A stretch of DNA of 64,000 bases from assembly GCA_002394385.1 (NCBI GenBank), contig DGTS01000010.1, positions 11,935 through 75,934 of the forward strand, read 5' to 3'. Every line of letters begins with the position of its first letter. Within the stretch, counting starts at the first letter, position 1. A program made the translations under genes and the position numbers. Source of the DNA: Prevotella sp. UBA4330. Lineage in GTDB: Bacteria; Bacteroidota; Bacteroidia; Bacteroidales; Bacteroidaceae. A model generated the notes under the pieces. The model ran no database searches. It saw nothing but the letters and a program-made list of their open reading frames with translations, and was not told the DNA's origin. Below, piece by piece: positions 51,259 to 58,727 of the stretch.

Positions 51259-52314
51259 TCATTTGACGGTCATCTGACTGATGACCGATGCCATTTCGCG
51301 CGTGCACTGACGTATGTTGAAAGTGCGCTCGGCTACTTGCCTGCTGCGCTCTCCCATGCGGCGCACCTCCCCTGGATGCTCTGCGATGTAGCGTATGGCA
51401 CGCTCCCATCCCTCCACATCGCCGTAATCGACAAGCAGTCCGCACCCTTCTTTCTCGATGTCGAGCGGCATCTGCGGGTTGCGCGAGCATATTATGGGCA
51501 GTCCGAGCGCAAGAGCCTCTACCACAGTGGTAAGTCCCACGGTGTAGTTTGTTGGCTGGCAGCAGATGACGACACATGCGGCACGGTTCACCTCTGCCGT
51601 CAGTTCGTCAATCATCAGTCGGTTGTTGAAGGTCACTGTGATGTTCTCGCGTCGGTGTATGGCTCCTATTATCTTCTCGTAGTCGTTGCCCAGATAACTC
51701 TTTATCGAGAAGATGCGCAACGGAAGCCCCGTGTTGTTGAAGGCGGCGATGAGTGTCGGCATGTCGCGGCGTTCCATTCCCGACGAGATGAAGCCGCTGC
51801 GCTCCGACGGATGCTCACGCATGAAGCGGTCGTAGTAGTCGATGTCGGCACCCCAGTGCACCACATGCATCCGCTCGTGGCGCGCTTTCACCGACTGTTT
51901 TGAAATCTCAACGATGGTGTCTGAGAACATGAACATCTGGTCGATGCCACGATACCATAGTCGTGCCGCATGTTCGCGCAACCAACTGCGGGCTTTCGTT
52001 ATCGGCTGATGATGCCACAGACAGATGGGATGGCGGTAGATGCCGAGGGCACGGAACAGGATGAGCAGTTCGAGTCCGCGGTGCGATGTGCCATACAGAA
52101 CATCATACTGCTCGCGGCAGCGCATCACCTGCCACGCCACGCGAATCATGCGCAGCAGGCGGTTTGGCTCCTGACGGTGCTTGTGCATCACAATGTCTAT
52201 GCCATTCTCGGCAAAACACGTGGCGCCATAGAGCAAATGAGAGGGATAACGCCCGCGTTTCCACTCGCTGATGATGTGCTCCGCATCCTGTGTATGATAG
52301 TAATATATGGTCAT
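51259..52314 (-). CDS. Glycosyltransferase, GT4-like (GT-B fold)
   Basis: A 351-residue cytoplasmic transferase. The start at ATG 52314 (MTIYYYHTQDAEH) is preferred to 52383, because the -7 box at 52331-52338 lies between them. The C-terminal half has the GT-B nucleotide-sugar site: SSGMERRDMPTLIAAF, then CCQPTNYTVGLTTVVEALALGLPIICSRNP and EKEGCGLLVDYGDVEGWERAI. It probably adds a sugar to a surface polysaccharide. It is transcribed against the flippase gene and divergent from the LicD gene. Confidence 0.88.
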   Translation of the reverse strand: MTIYYYHTQDAEHIISEWKRGRYPSHLLYGATCFAENGIDIVMHKHRQEPNRLLRMIRVAWQVMRCREQYDVLYGTSHRGLELLILFRALGIYRHPICLWHHQPITKARSWLREHAARLWYRGIDQMFMFSDTIVEISKQSVKARHERMHVVHWGADIDYYDRFMREHPSERSGFISSGMERRDMPTLIAAFNNTGLPLRIFSIKSYLGNDYEKIIGAIHRRENITVTFNNRLMIDELTAEVNRAACVVICCQPTNYTVGLTTVVEALALGLPIICSRNPQMPLDIEKEGCGLLVDYGDVEGWERAIRYIAEHPGEVRRMGERSRQVAERTFNIRQCTREMASVISQMTVK

Positions 52315-52330
52315 TTTGCTGTTCTGCTTG

Positions 52331-52338
52331 CAAAAATA
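52331..52338 (-). promoter_or_regulatory. Glycosyltransferase promoter, -7 box TATTTTTG
   Basis: The minus strand reads TATTTTTGC, 16 nt before ATG 52314. It is divergent from the LicD promoter with 45 bp between the two boxes. Confidence 0.6.
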
Positions 52339-52383
52339 ATATAATTTAAGCGAACCGCAAAGCGAAAAATGAAAATAAAACAC

Positions 52384-52391
52384 TAACTTTG
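52384..52391 (+). promoter_or_regulatory. LicD gene promoter, -7 box TAACTTTG
   Basis: TAACTTTGC ends 8 nt before ATG 52400, so the transcript has almost no leader, like the PAP2 gene. Confidence 0.65.
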
Positions 52392-52399
52392 CAGTTGGT

Positions 52400-53230
52400 A
52401 TGAATAGGACTTACAACACAGGAGAGACCGACGAAAGCCTGCGCAGGGAGTATAACCCTGAAGGCTCGGTGATGAGGAAGGCACAGATGAGAATGCTCGA
52501 CATGCTGCTTTACTTGCAGGATGTGGGGCAGAAATGCGGTGCCCACCCACGACTCGACGGCGGCTCAATCCTCGGCAGTCTGAGGCATGGCGGCTTCATT
52601 CCATGGGACGATGACGCCGATATGGTGGTGAGTCGCGAGGACTATAAGAAGATTGTGACCTATTTGGAGCAACATCCACATCCGCAATATGTGGTGCAGA
52701 CCAACCGCACTGACAAGGGATACTACAAGGAATGGGCCACGCTGCGAGACCTGAAGAGCGAGTACATCACGCTGGAGAAGGCTGGCAGCCGCGACTGGCG
52801 CGCTCATCAGGCGATGAAATACAAGGGGCTGCACATCGACATCTTCCCTTACGAGCCGTACATGATTCCCTGGCTGCAACGACTGGCAGCGAAACTCTCG
52901 TGCGGAGTGAACTTCGACCTTGCCGGCCGCTATCCCTTGCTGGCGCAGTGGGGATATAACGTGCTGCACTATGCCGTGTTCCCCGTGTTCAGAGCATTTG
53001 GCAGAGTGTTCGGCTCGCGCGACTCGTTCATGCACTCTTACGGGGCATGGTTCTACGAGCAGAACCCGCGCCGCGCCATGCTTCCCCACAAGCCACTTGT
53101 CTTTGAAGGCCACACCTTCGAGGGTCCTGCCGACCCCGAGGAACTGTGCCGCATCGCCTACGGCAACTACATGGAACTGCCGCCACGCGACAAGAGGAAC
53201 AGGCATCATACGGAAATCAAGATGTGGTAA
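52400..53230 (+). CDS. LicD-family phosphotransferase
   Basis: A 276-residue protein of the LicD/fukutin nucleotidyltransferase-like fold. The signature LDGGSILGSLRHGGFIPWDDDADM spans residues 52-75 in pieces (DGGS at 53-56, WDDDAD at 69-74), followed by LHIDIFPYE near 145. The family transfers phosphocholine or polyol phosphates such as ribitol phosphate from CDP-donors to glycans. The next gene is an IspD/TarI-type cytidylyltransferase, which could make the CDP-donor, so CDP-ribitol or a related alditol is a reasonable guess. ATG 52400 is fixed by the promoter at 52384. Confidence 0.9.
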   Translation: MNRTYNTGETDESLRREYNPEGSVMRKAQMRMLDMLLYLQDVGQKCGAHPRLDGGSILGSLRHGGFIPWDDDADMVVSREDYKKIVTYLEQHPHPQYVVQTNRTDKGYYKEWATLRDLKSEYITLEKAGSRDWRAHQAMKYKGLHIDIFPYEPYMIPWLQRLAAKLSCGVNFDLAGRYPLLAQWGYNVLHYAVFPVFRAFGRVFGSRDSFMHSYGAWFYEQNPRRAMLPHKPLVFEGHTFEGPADPEELCRIAYGNYMELPPRDKRNRHHTEIKMW

Positions 53231-53339
53231 AAGAGTAAGAGAGTAAAAAGGTAAAAAAGTAAAAAGGGAAAAAAGTAAAAAGGCTGACAAGTAAACAAGT
53301 AACTAACATCCCTCCCTTTGGGAGGGCTTGGGTAGGCTT
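53228..53339. repeat. GTAAAAAG array plus G-rich palindrome between LicD and IspD-like genes
   Basis: Positions 53228-53292 are GTAAAAGA/GTAAAAAG units. Positions 53308-53339 are a palindrome, CCCTCCCTTTGGGAGGG, with the extension CTTGGGTAGGC identical to the inverse copy at 23181. Confidence 0.85.
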
Positions 53340-53354
53340 TTAACCATATAAGAC

Positions 53355-54074
53355 ATGAACATAGCAGCAATATTCGCAGGCGGTTCGGGTGTCAGGATGC
53401 ACACCAAGTCGCGACCAAAGCAGTTTCTCGAACTCAACGGGAAACCTATAATCATCTATACGTTGGAACTTTTCGACAACCATCCACAGGTGGATGCCAT
53501 CGTGGTGGCATGCATCGACTCGTGGATTCCGTTCCTGAAGAAGATGATTCGCAAATTTGAAATAACGAAGGTGGTCGAGATTGTTGAGGGTGGAGAAACA
53601 GGACAAGACTCCATCTACAACGCATTGCAGGCTGCCGAGCGCATCGCAAAAGGCGAAGAGACCACGGTGATGATTCACGACGGTGTGCGACCGCTGATTA
53701 CTGAGCAGACAATCACCGAGAACCTGAAGACTGTTGATGAGTTCGGGTCGTGCATAACATGCATTCCCGCAACAGAGACATTCGTCGTGAAGCAAGCAGA
53801 CGGGGCTCTCGAAATTCCCGAGCGTGCCAACTCGCTCATAGCACGCGCGCCACAGAGTTTCCGTCTCGCAGACATCATGACGGCACACCGGCGCGCCATA
53901 AGCGAGGGGCGGCACGACTTCATCGACTCGTGCACAATGATGAGCCACTACGGCTATACACTAAAGACCATCATCGGGCCGATGGAGAACATCAAGATCA
54001 CCACTCCAACCGACTTTTTCATATTCCGCGCCATGGTCGAAGTGCACGAGAACCAGCAGATATTCGGGTTTTAG
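53355..54074 (+). CDS. IspD/TarI-family cytidylyltransferase
   Basis: A 239-residue cytoplasmic enzyme that joins CTP to a sugar or polyol phosphate. The N-terminal FAGGSGVRMHTKSRPKQF (7-24) is the CTP loop, and MIHDGVRPLI and ITTPTDFF are the expected later motifs. A housekeeping IspD usually has GxGxRMG and sits with isoprenoid genes. Here the neighbours are LicD and an NAD-epimerase, as in ribitol-phosphate cytidylyltransferase (TarI or Bcs1-type) clusters. I therefore favour CDP-ribitol or another CDP-alditol over methylerythritol synthesis. Misassignment to isoprenoid IspD remains possible. Confidence 0.85.
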   Translation: MNIAAIFAGGSGVRMHTKSRPKQFLELNGKPIIIYTLELFDNHPQVDAIVVACIDSWIPFLKKMIRKFEITKVVEIVEGGETGQDSIYNALQAAERIAKGEETTVMIHDGVRPLITEQTITENLKTVDEFGSCITCIPATETFVVKQADGALEIPERANSLIARAPQSFRLADIMTAHRRAISEGRHDFIDSCTMMSHYGYTLKTIIGPMENIKITTPTDFFIFRAMVEVHENQQIFGF

Positions 54075-54098
54075 AAACAGCCAAACATAACACAAGAT

Positions 54099-55097
54099 AT
54101 GAACAACAAGAACAACATACCACTCGAAGGCGACTTGCGTGAAAAGACCTTCATCGTGACAGGCGCGACAGGACTTATCGGCTCGTGCCTCGTTCGCAGG
54201 CTGCAAGAACTGAACAGAGAACGGCAACTGGGCATGCGCATCGTCTGCGTGGTGCGCAGTACGGCAAAGGCAGAGGCAATGTTCGGTGAGGCGAACGACG
54301 AAATAGGGTATTATGAGTATGACTTTGCGTCAAACTCTCCGTTCTGTCCGCCAGAAACGGCCGACTATCTGGTGCATCTCGCAGCGCCGACGGCATCTAA
54401 ATTCTTTGTGGAGCAGCCAGTAGAAACGTTCTGCACCACGCTCTTCGGCACGCAGCAAGTGCTAATGTATGCCAAGGAACAAGGCGAGAGGCTCAAGGGA
54501 ATGGTTTATGTCTCGACACTTGAGATGTACGGCACAGTGCTCGACGACAGCAAGCCACTAACCGAAGACTGCCAAGGATACCTCGACCCGATGCAGGCAC
54601 GCAGCAGTTATCCCATGGCAAAGCGCGCGGCAGAGTGTCTGTGCCACGCCTACAGCAAAGAACACGGCGTCAGAGTGATGACCGCACGACTGGCGCAAAC
54701 ATTCGGAGAAGGCATCACAGAGAACGACAACCGTGTCTTTGCGCAGTTCGCACGCAGTGCAAGGGCTGACAAGGACATCGTTCTGCACACCGAAGGCAAA
54801 CTGTGCCGTTGCTACTGTTACACGGCAGACGCAGTGGAGGCGATGCTCTATATCCTGCTGCGCGGCGAGAGCGGCATGGCTTACAACGTGGCAAACGAAG
54901 ACACCTATATCTCTATTCGCGACATGGCAGAGATGGTTTGCCGTGAGTTTGGCAAGAAGATGAAGGTGAGAATAGAACTGAAAGAGGGCATGGGCTACTC
55001 GCCAACGACCTATCTGCGCCTTGACACGACAAGGCTGAAGGCTCTCGGATGGCAGCCGACGCACAACCTAAAGGAAATGTTCGAGGCTATCATTTGA
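54099..55097 (+). CDS. NAD-dependent epimerase/dehydratase (extended SDR)
   Basis: A 332-residue Rossmann-fold enzyme. The nucleotide loop TGATGLIGSCLV (about 21-32) and active-site SSYPMAKR (Tyr-x3-Lys) are intact, with an LAAPTASKFF segment between. Members act on nucleotide sugars. It starts 25 bp after the IspD-like gene, so it is very likely in one operon with it and LicD. It might act on the CDP-linked product or on another nucleotide sugar; the sequence alone does not say which. Confidence 0.88.
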   Translation: MNNKNNIPLEGDLREKTFIVTGATGLIGSCLVRRLQELNRERQLGMRIVCVVRSTAKAEAMFGEANDEIGYYEYDFASNSPFCPPETADYLVHLAAPTASKFFVEQPVETFCTTLFGTQQVLMYAKEQGERLKGMVYVSTLEMYGTVLDDSKPLTEDCQGYLDPMQARSSYPMAKRAAECLCHAYSKEHGVRVMTARLAQTFGEGITENDNRVFAQFARSARADKDIVLHTEGKLCRCYCYTADAVEAMLYILLRGESGMAYNVANEDTYISIRDMAEMVCREFGKKMKVRIELKEGMGYSPTTYLRLDTTRLKALGWQPTHNLKEMFEAII

Positions 55098-55109
55098 TTA
55101 TACATCCTC

Positions 55110-55163
55110 TCACTTTTTATCTCTTCCACTTTTTTACCTTTTTACTTTTTTACCTTTTTACCA
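55110..55163. repeat. GTAAAAAG-family array in reverse orientation
   Basis: Complementary units CTTTTTAC/CTTTTTTAC (for example TTTTTACCTTTTTAC) lie between the epimerase and the next glycosyltransferase-like gene. It is the only array of this family running opposite to the genes. Confidence 0.8.
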
Positions 55164-55167
55164 TTAC

Positions 55168-56052
55168 ATGCCGCACATAACCGATACTCTCTTCCGCGTT
55201 TACGACCGTCGTGACACAAGCAAATGGGAATATGAGCCCAAGTTGTCGCGGCCAATCTATGGCGTTTATCACGTTTATTGCGTGCAGGGATGGCAGCGAT
55301 TAGTGGCTCGGCAGGTGGAAAACCTGAAGCATGACGGCCTGTTGGACGCCACGAAGACGCTTTTCGTGAGTTGCATTTCCCAAAACAATGCCGACGTGGA
55401 CGAACTGCGACGCATCATCGACAGTAAGAACATGGAGATAATCTCGTTCTCCAACGATGCCCAAAGGTATGAGTATCCTGCGCTGGAGAAGGTATTGAGA
55501 CTGTGTCGAGAAGAAGACTGTCTCGTGTATTATTTCCACACCAAGGGCATCAGTTATCAATGCGTGGACACCGACGACCGACTCTTCCGCGGGTTTCAGG
55601 CAAAGATAGAGGCATGGAGAGAAATGCTCGAGTATTTCGTTTTCACGAAATGGCGCGTAGCAGCGAACACCTTGAGCAACGGCTTCGACCTCTACGGATG
55701 CTACCGCTGGCCGCCTCGCGACTATAAGATGTTCTCGGGAAACTTCTGGTGGATAAACTCCGACTATGGGAAACGCCTGCCCGACTTCGACGAGAACGTG
55801 ATTGCCAACGACCGTTTCTATTCAGAGGTGTGGCCATTCAGCCATAACGGGCGCGTGTTCTCGCCCTTTGAGACCATTGCCGACCTCTATTTTGTTCGCA
55901 TGCGGCGCTCCATTTATGCCACGGAGAAGCCCAAATTGAGCGACACCATTCCGTTTGTCCTCACCTACAACTGGCGTAAATTCCTGAAACATGCCTTCGA
56001 TTACAGTTACAAGAAACGTTGCCAGGAACGTTTCCAGCAACTAAGCCATTAA
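55168..56052 (+). CDS. Glycosyltransferase-like protein of a surface-glycan cluster
   Basis: A 294-residue cytoplasmic protein without signal peptide. Visible motifs are YHVYCVQGWQRLVARQ, VYYFHTKGISYQ, LYGCYRWPPRDYKMFSGNFWWI, and a basic C-terminus. HTKG and SGNFWW motifs are seen in poorly characterised glycosyltransferase-like proteins of capsule and glycan clusters. I do not recognise a characterised family. It follows the epimerase by 70 bp, through a reversed 8-bp array, on the same strand. A transferase role is inferred from the neighbours and these motifs. Confidence 0.75.
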   Translation: MPHITDTLFRVYDRRDTSKWEYEPKLSRPIYGVYHVYCVQGWQRLVARQVENLKHDGLLDATKTLFVSCISQNNADVDELRRIIDSKNMEIISFSNDAQRYEYPALEKVLRLCREEDCLVYYFHTKGISYQCVDTDDRLFRGFQAKIEAWREMLEYFVFTKWRVAANTLSNGFDLYGCYRWPPRDYKMFSGNFWWINSDYGKRLPDFDENVIANDRFYSEVWPFSHNGRVFSPFETIADLYFVRMRRSIYATEKPKLSDTIPFVLTYNWRKFLKHAFDYSYKKRCQERFQQLSH

Positions 56053-56142
56053 GAACCCACTTGTTTGGCGAGGGCCAAGTCTCTTTTCCTCAAGTGAGTT
56101 TTACGGCGATTTGCGTACATGGAATGAGGGAATTTGCGGTTT

Positions 56143-56230
56143 ACAGATGCCTTGTAACATTATTACAAGAGGCTTGTAACATTATTACAAAGGGTTTGTA
56201 ACAGTATTACAAACGGCTTGTAATAATCTG
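56143..56230. repeat. 22-bp tandem palindromic array, family A
   Basis: Units begin at 56148, 56170, 56192 and 56214 (last one partial), each a 3-nt linker plus CTTGTAA-N5-TTACAA(G/A). Same family as 5382-5493. It lies upstream of the phosphoethanolamine-transferase promoter. Confidence 0.9.
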
Positions 56231-56282
56231 TACTGCGAGAAAAAATGTTGCAAGAAAATTTTGCCGTATGGCAAAGTTGCAG

Positions 56283-56290
56283 TAAATTTG
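56283..56290 (+). promoter_or_regulatory. Promoter of the phosphoethanolamine-transferase-like gene, -7 box TAAATTTG
   Basis: TAAATTTGCC lies 23 nt before ATG 56314. This supports that start and not the in-frame TTG at 56245, which precedes the box. Confidence 0.6.
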
Positions 56291-56313
56291 CCACGAGAAT
56301 ACTGAAAGTGAAG

Positions 56314-58152
56314 ATGTTCAAGAAGATAAACAACGTGCTTGCCGCGCCCCTTCTGCCCATTACGAGGAACCCTTTGTTCTTCGTGATGATGCTTGTTCTG
56401 GGCACGGTGTGCACCTATGCCGTGCTGCCCGAGCGTCGCGGAGCCCACGTTTTCGAGTTCTGGTGGCAGGAACTGTTCGTTGACGTGTATGTCGTTTGCG
56501 CATTCCTTGCCACTGTTCCCGAAAAGGCTCGGCGATGGGTGAGGCTCGCGCTATACGTCATCTTTTATGCCATAGCCATTGTTGACGTATATTGCTTTGT
56601 GAAGTTCGACTCCACACTCACGCCAACGATGCTGCTCTTGGTGGGCGAGACCAACAGCGGCGAGGCGTCAGAGTTCTTCCGCAGTTATTTCAGTTGGGAT
56701 CTCCTTAGAAGCCGTCTCGGCTGGGTGTTGCTCGTGATGATGGTGAACATCATCATCGGAGGCATCTTGCTTTGGCGCGAGAAGCGGCGGAAGGATAAAG
56801 AAGAAGACAGTTTCAGCCTTCGCAAGGGCATGTTCTCAGTGGCGCGCACGTGTTGTTTGTCGCCCATGCTGAACCCTCTGCTGTCGCTTCTTGTCACCGT
56901 ATTCTTCATCTATTGCCTCACGGAATGCTGGACAAACAAGCAGGCAGAGTGGCGGCTGATGTCGTACGACAACATCGGCGACGTGGAACACGAACTTACG
57001 GAGAAGACATGCGCCAACCTCTATCTGCCCGTCTATCGCTTCGCTTTTAGCGTTTATGCCAACCGCCTCACGGCGAAACAGGTGTCGCGACTCGTGCATG
57101 GCATAAAGGATGCAGTGGTTGATAGTTGCAGTTACACCTCGCCTAACATCGTGCTTGTCATTGGGGAGAGTTACAACCGCCACCACTCGCAACTCTACGG
57201 ATATGAGAAGCCTACCGCACCGCGCCAGTTGGAACGTGAGCAACGGGGCGAACTGATAAAGATGGAAGACGCTGTGGCTCCTTGGAACCTCACCAGTTAT
57301 GTATTCAAGATGATGTTCTCGATGTATGCCGTGGGCGACAAGGACGAGTGGTGCGACTATCCGCTGTTCCCAGAGTTGTTCCGTCAGACAGGCTATCACG
57401 TCACCTTCATCACCAACCAGTTCTTGCCGCAGGCCAAGGAGGCCGTATATGACTTCAGCGGCGGGTTCTTCCTGAACAACGAAACGCTGAGCAAGGCGAT
57501 GTTCGATACGCGCAACGAGAAACTCTACGACTACGACGACGGCGTCACTCTGGAGTACGACCGCCTGAAAAAGGCAAATACTGACCACAATCTCATCATA
57601 CTTCACCTGAAGGGTCAGCATGTCCACTACGCCTCGCGAGTGCCGAAGGCACAGAAGCACTTCACCCTTGACGACTATCAGCGCAAGGGATTCACAAAGA
57701 AAGAGCGGCAGGTGATGGCCGATTACGACAACGCCCTGCTCTACAACGACTCGATAATGGAGGAGATAGTGAAGCGTTTCGAACAGGAAGATGCCATCGT
57801 CATCTATGTCCCCGACCACGGAGAGGAGTGCTACGGCGGCAATGTGCACTTCTTCGGGCGCATGCACAGCACCGAGATAACAGCCCGTCTGGCTCACGAG
57901 GAGTTTGACATCCCGATGTGGTTCTGGTGCTCTGAGCGCTACCGCGAGGCTCATCCCGACATCGTGGAAGCCCTGCAGAAAGCGTCAACACTGCGCTATA
58001 TGACCGATGCCCTACCCCACACGCTGCTCCGCTTGGCGGGAATCCACACCCGATGGTATCGCCCGAGCCTCGACATCATAAGCAATGAGTATGACGACGA
58101 GCGACCCAGAATACTGAAACTCACAACAGACTACGACAAACTGGGGAATTAA
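56314..58152 (+). CDS. Membrane phosphoethanolamine transferase-like (sulfatase-fold) protein
   Basis: A 612-residue protein with five N-terminal membrane helices (to about residue 205) and a periplasmic alkaline-phosphatase/sulfatase-type domain. Metal and active-site signatures are VLVIGESYNRHHSQLYGY, the Thr nucleophile in APWNLTSYVF, and YVPDHGEE, followed by a conserved-type His in the FFGRMHS stretch. The EptA/CptA/OpgE family moves phosphoethanolamine from phosphatidylethanolamine to lipid A core or glycans, often altering charge and peptide resistance. The acceptor here is unknown. The ATG was chosen from the promoter position. Confidence 0.88.
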   Translation: MFKKINNVLAAPLLPITRNPLFFVMMLVLGTVCTYAVLPERRGAHVFEFWWQELFVDVYVVCAFLATVPEKARRWVRLALYVIFYAIAIVDVYCFVKFDSTLTPTMLLLVGETNSGEASEFFRSYFSWDLLRSRLGWVLLVMMVNIIIGGILLWREKRRKDKEEDSFSLRKGMFSVARTCCLSPMLNPLLSLLVTVFFIYCLTECWTNKQAEWRLMSYDNIGDVEHELTEKTCANLYLPVYRFAFSVYANRLTAKQVSRLVHGIKDAVVDSCSYTSPNIVLVIGESYNRHHSQLYGYEKPTAPRQLEREQRGELIKMEDAVAPWNLTSYVFKMMFSMYAVGDKDEWCDYPLFPELFRQTGYHVTFITNQFLPQAKEAVYDFSGGFFLNNETLSKAMFDTRNEKLYDYDDGVTLEYDRLKKANTDHNLIILHLKGQHVHYASRVPKAQKHFTLDDYQRKGFTKKERQVMADYDNALLYNDSIMEEIVKRFEQEDAIVIYVPDHGEECYGGNVHFFGRMHSTEITARLAHEEFDIPMWFWCSERYREAHPDIVEALQKASTLRYMTDALPHTLLRLAGIHTRWYRPSLDIISNEYDDERPRILKLTTDYDKLGN

Positions 58153-58188
58153 GTAGTAACCATTTTCCCTATTTTGGGGCTGCATAAT

Positions 58189-58219
58189 TTTGTAACTTCG
58201 CCAATAATAAGTATATTTG
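58189..58219 (+). promoter_or_regulatory. Promoter of the toxin-antitoxin operon (TTTG-19-TATATTTG)
   Basis: -33 TTTG at 58189-58192 and -7 TATATTTG at 58212-58219, spacing 19 bp: a full-consensus Bacteroidetes promoter 24 nt before the first start codon. Confidence 0.8.
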
Positions 58220-58243
58220 CAGCAGAAAATAATACATATCGTT

Positions 58244-58396
58244 ATGCCACAGGTATTGAAAGATAGTAATATGTCTAACGAGGAACTCCAAAGAGACATG
58301 GTCTCCGAGGGAGGTCCCGGCATGAGTGTAGAAGAGGTTTACAACATCGTGAAAGAAGACATAAGGGCAATTTATGCTGGCGACAATGAAATATGA
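58244..58396 (+). CDS. Small antitoxin-like protein
   Basis: A 50-residue acidic protein. It starts MPQVLKDSNMSNEE and has a helical middle (MSVEEVYNIVKEDIRAIYAG). It lies directly downstream of a consensus promoter, and its 3' end overlaps the RelE-like gene, the usual antitoxin-first arrangement. No DNA-binding motif is obvious at this length. The antitoxin role is inferred from size, order and overlap. Confidence 0.7.
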   Translation: MPQVLKDSNMSNEELQRDMVSEGGPGMSVEEVYNIVKEDIRAIYAGDNEI

Positions 58397-58727
58397 TTAT
58401 GTTGTCAAGCCCCGTGCTGTTCAGAAGATAAGGTCTTTTTACAGGAATGTTGCAAAGAAATATAGGCATACTTTTTCTTACGAAGATGTCATGAAGAGTG
58501 TGCACGATGCTGTGTTTTCCATTTACAAGATAGAGAATGGCTTACAACGTCGCCGTCCAGTGTTGCCCCGTTGGGATGGATATTTCATGGCAAGTGCCAA
58601 TAATTGGTACTTTGCGTATAGTATAGAAGATAACAAGGTGATTGTGGTGGATGCATGTCACGCACAGAACATGCACGACGGCACAAAGAATATATGGGAA
58701 GAAAACGATGAAGACCGGGTACAATGA
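58386..58727 (+). CDS. RelE/ParE-superfamily toxin-like protein
   Basis: A 113-residue basic protein (MKYDYVVKPRAVQKIRSFYRN). An N-terminal helix pair is followed by the beta-sheet core, ending NWYFAYSIEDNKVIVVDACHAQNMH, as in RelE/ParE toxins that cut mRNA at the ribosome or inhibit gyrase. It overlaps the antitoxin-like gene by 11 bp. An in-frame ATG at 58374 would add four residues. Its 3' end overlaps the acyltransferase start by 20 bp. The catalytic residues of RelE are not clearly conserved, so the mode of action is open. Confidence 0.75.
   Translation: MKYDYVVKPRAVQKIRSFYRNVAKKYRHTFSYEDVMKSVHDAVFSIYKIENGLQRRRPVLPRWDGYFMASANNWYFAYSIEDNKVIVVDACHAQNMHDGTKNIWEENDEDRVQ

Noticed and set aside
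53355..54074. Housekeeping IspD of the isoprenoid pathway as first choice
   Set aside because: The neighbours are LicD and an NAD-epimerase in a glycan cluster, and the CTP loop (GGSGVRMHT) deviates from usual IspD. It is not excluded without a tree.
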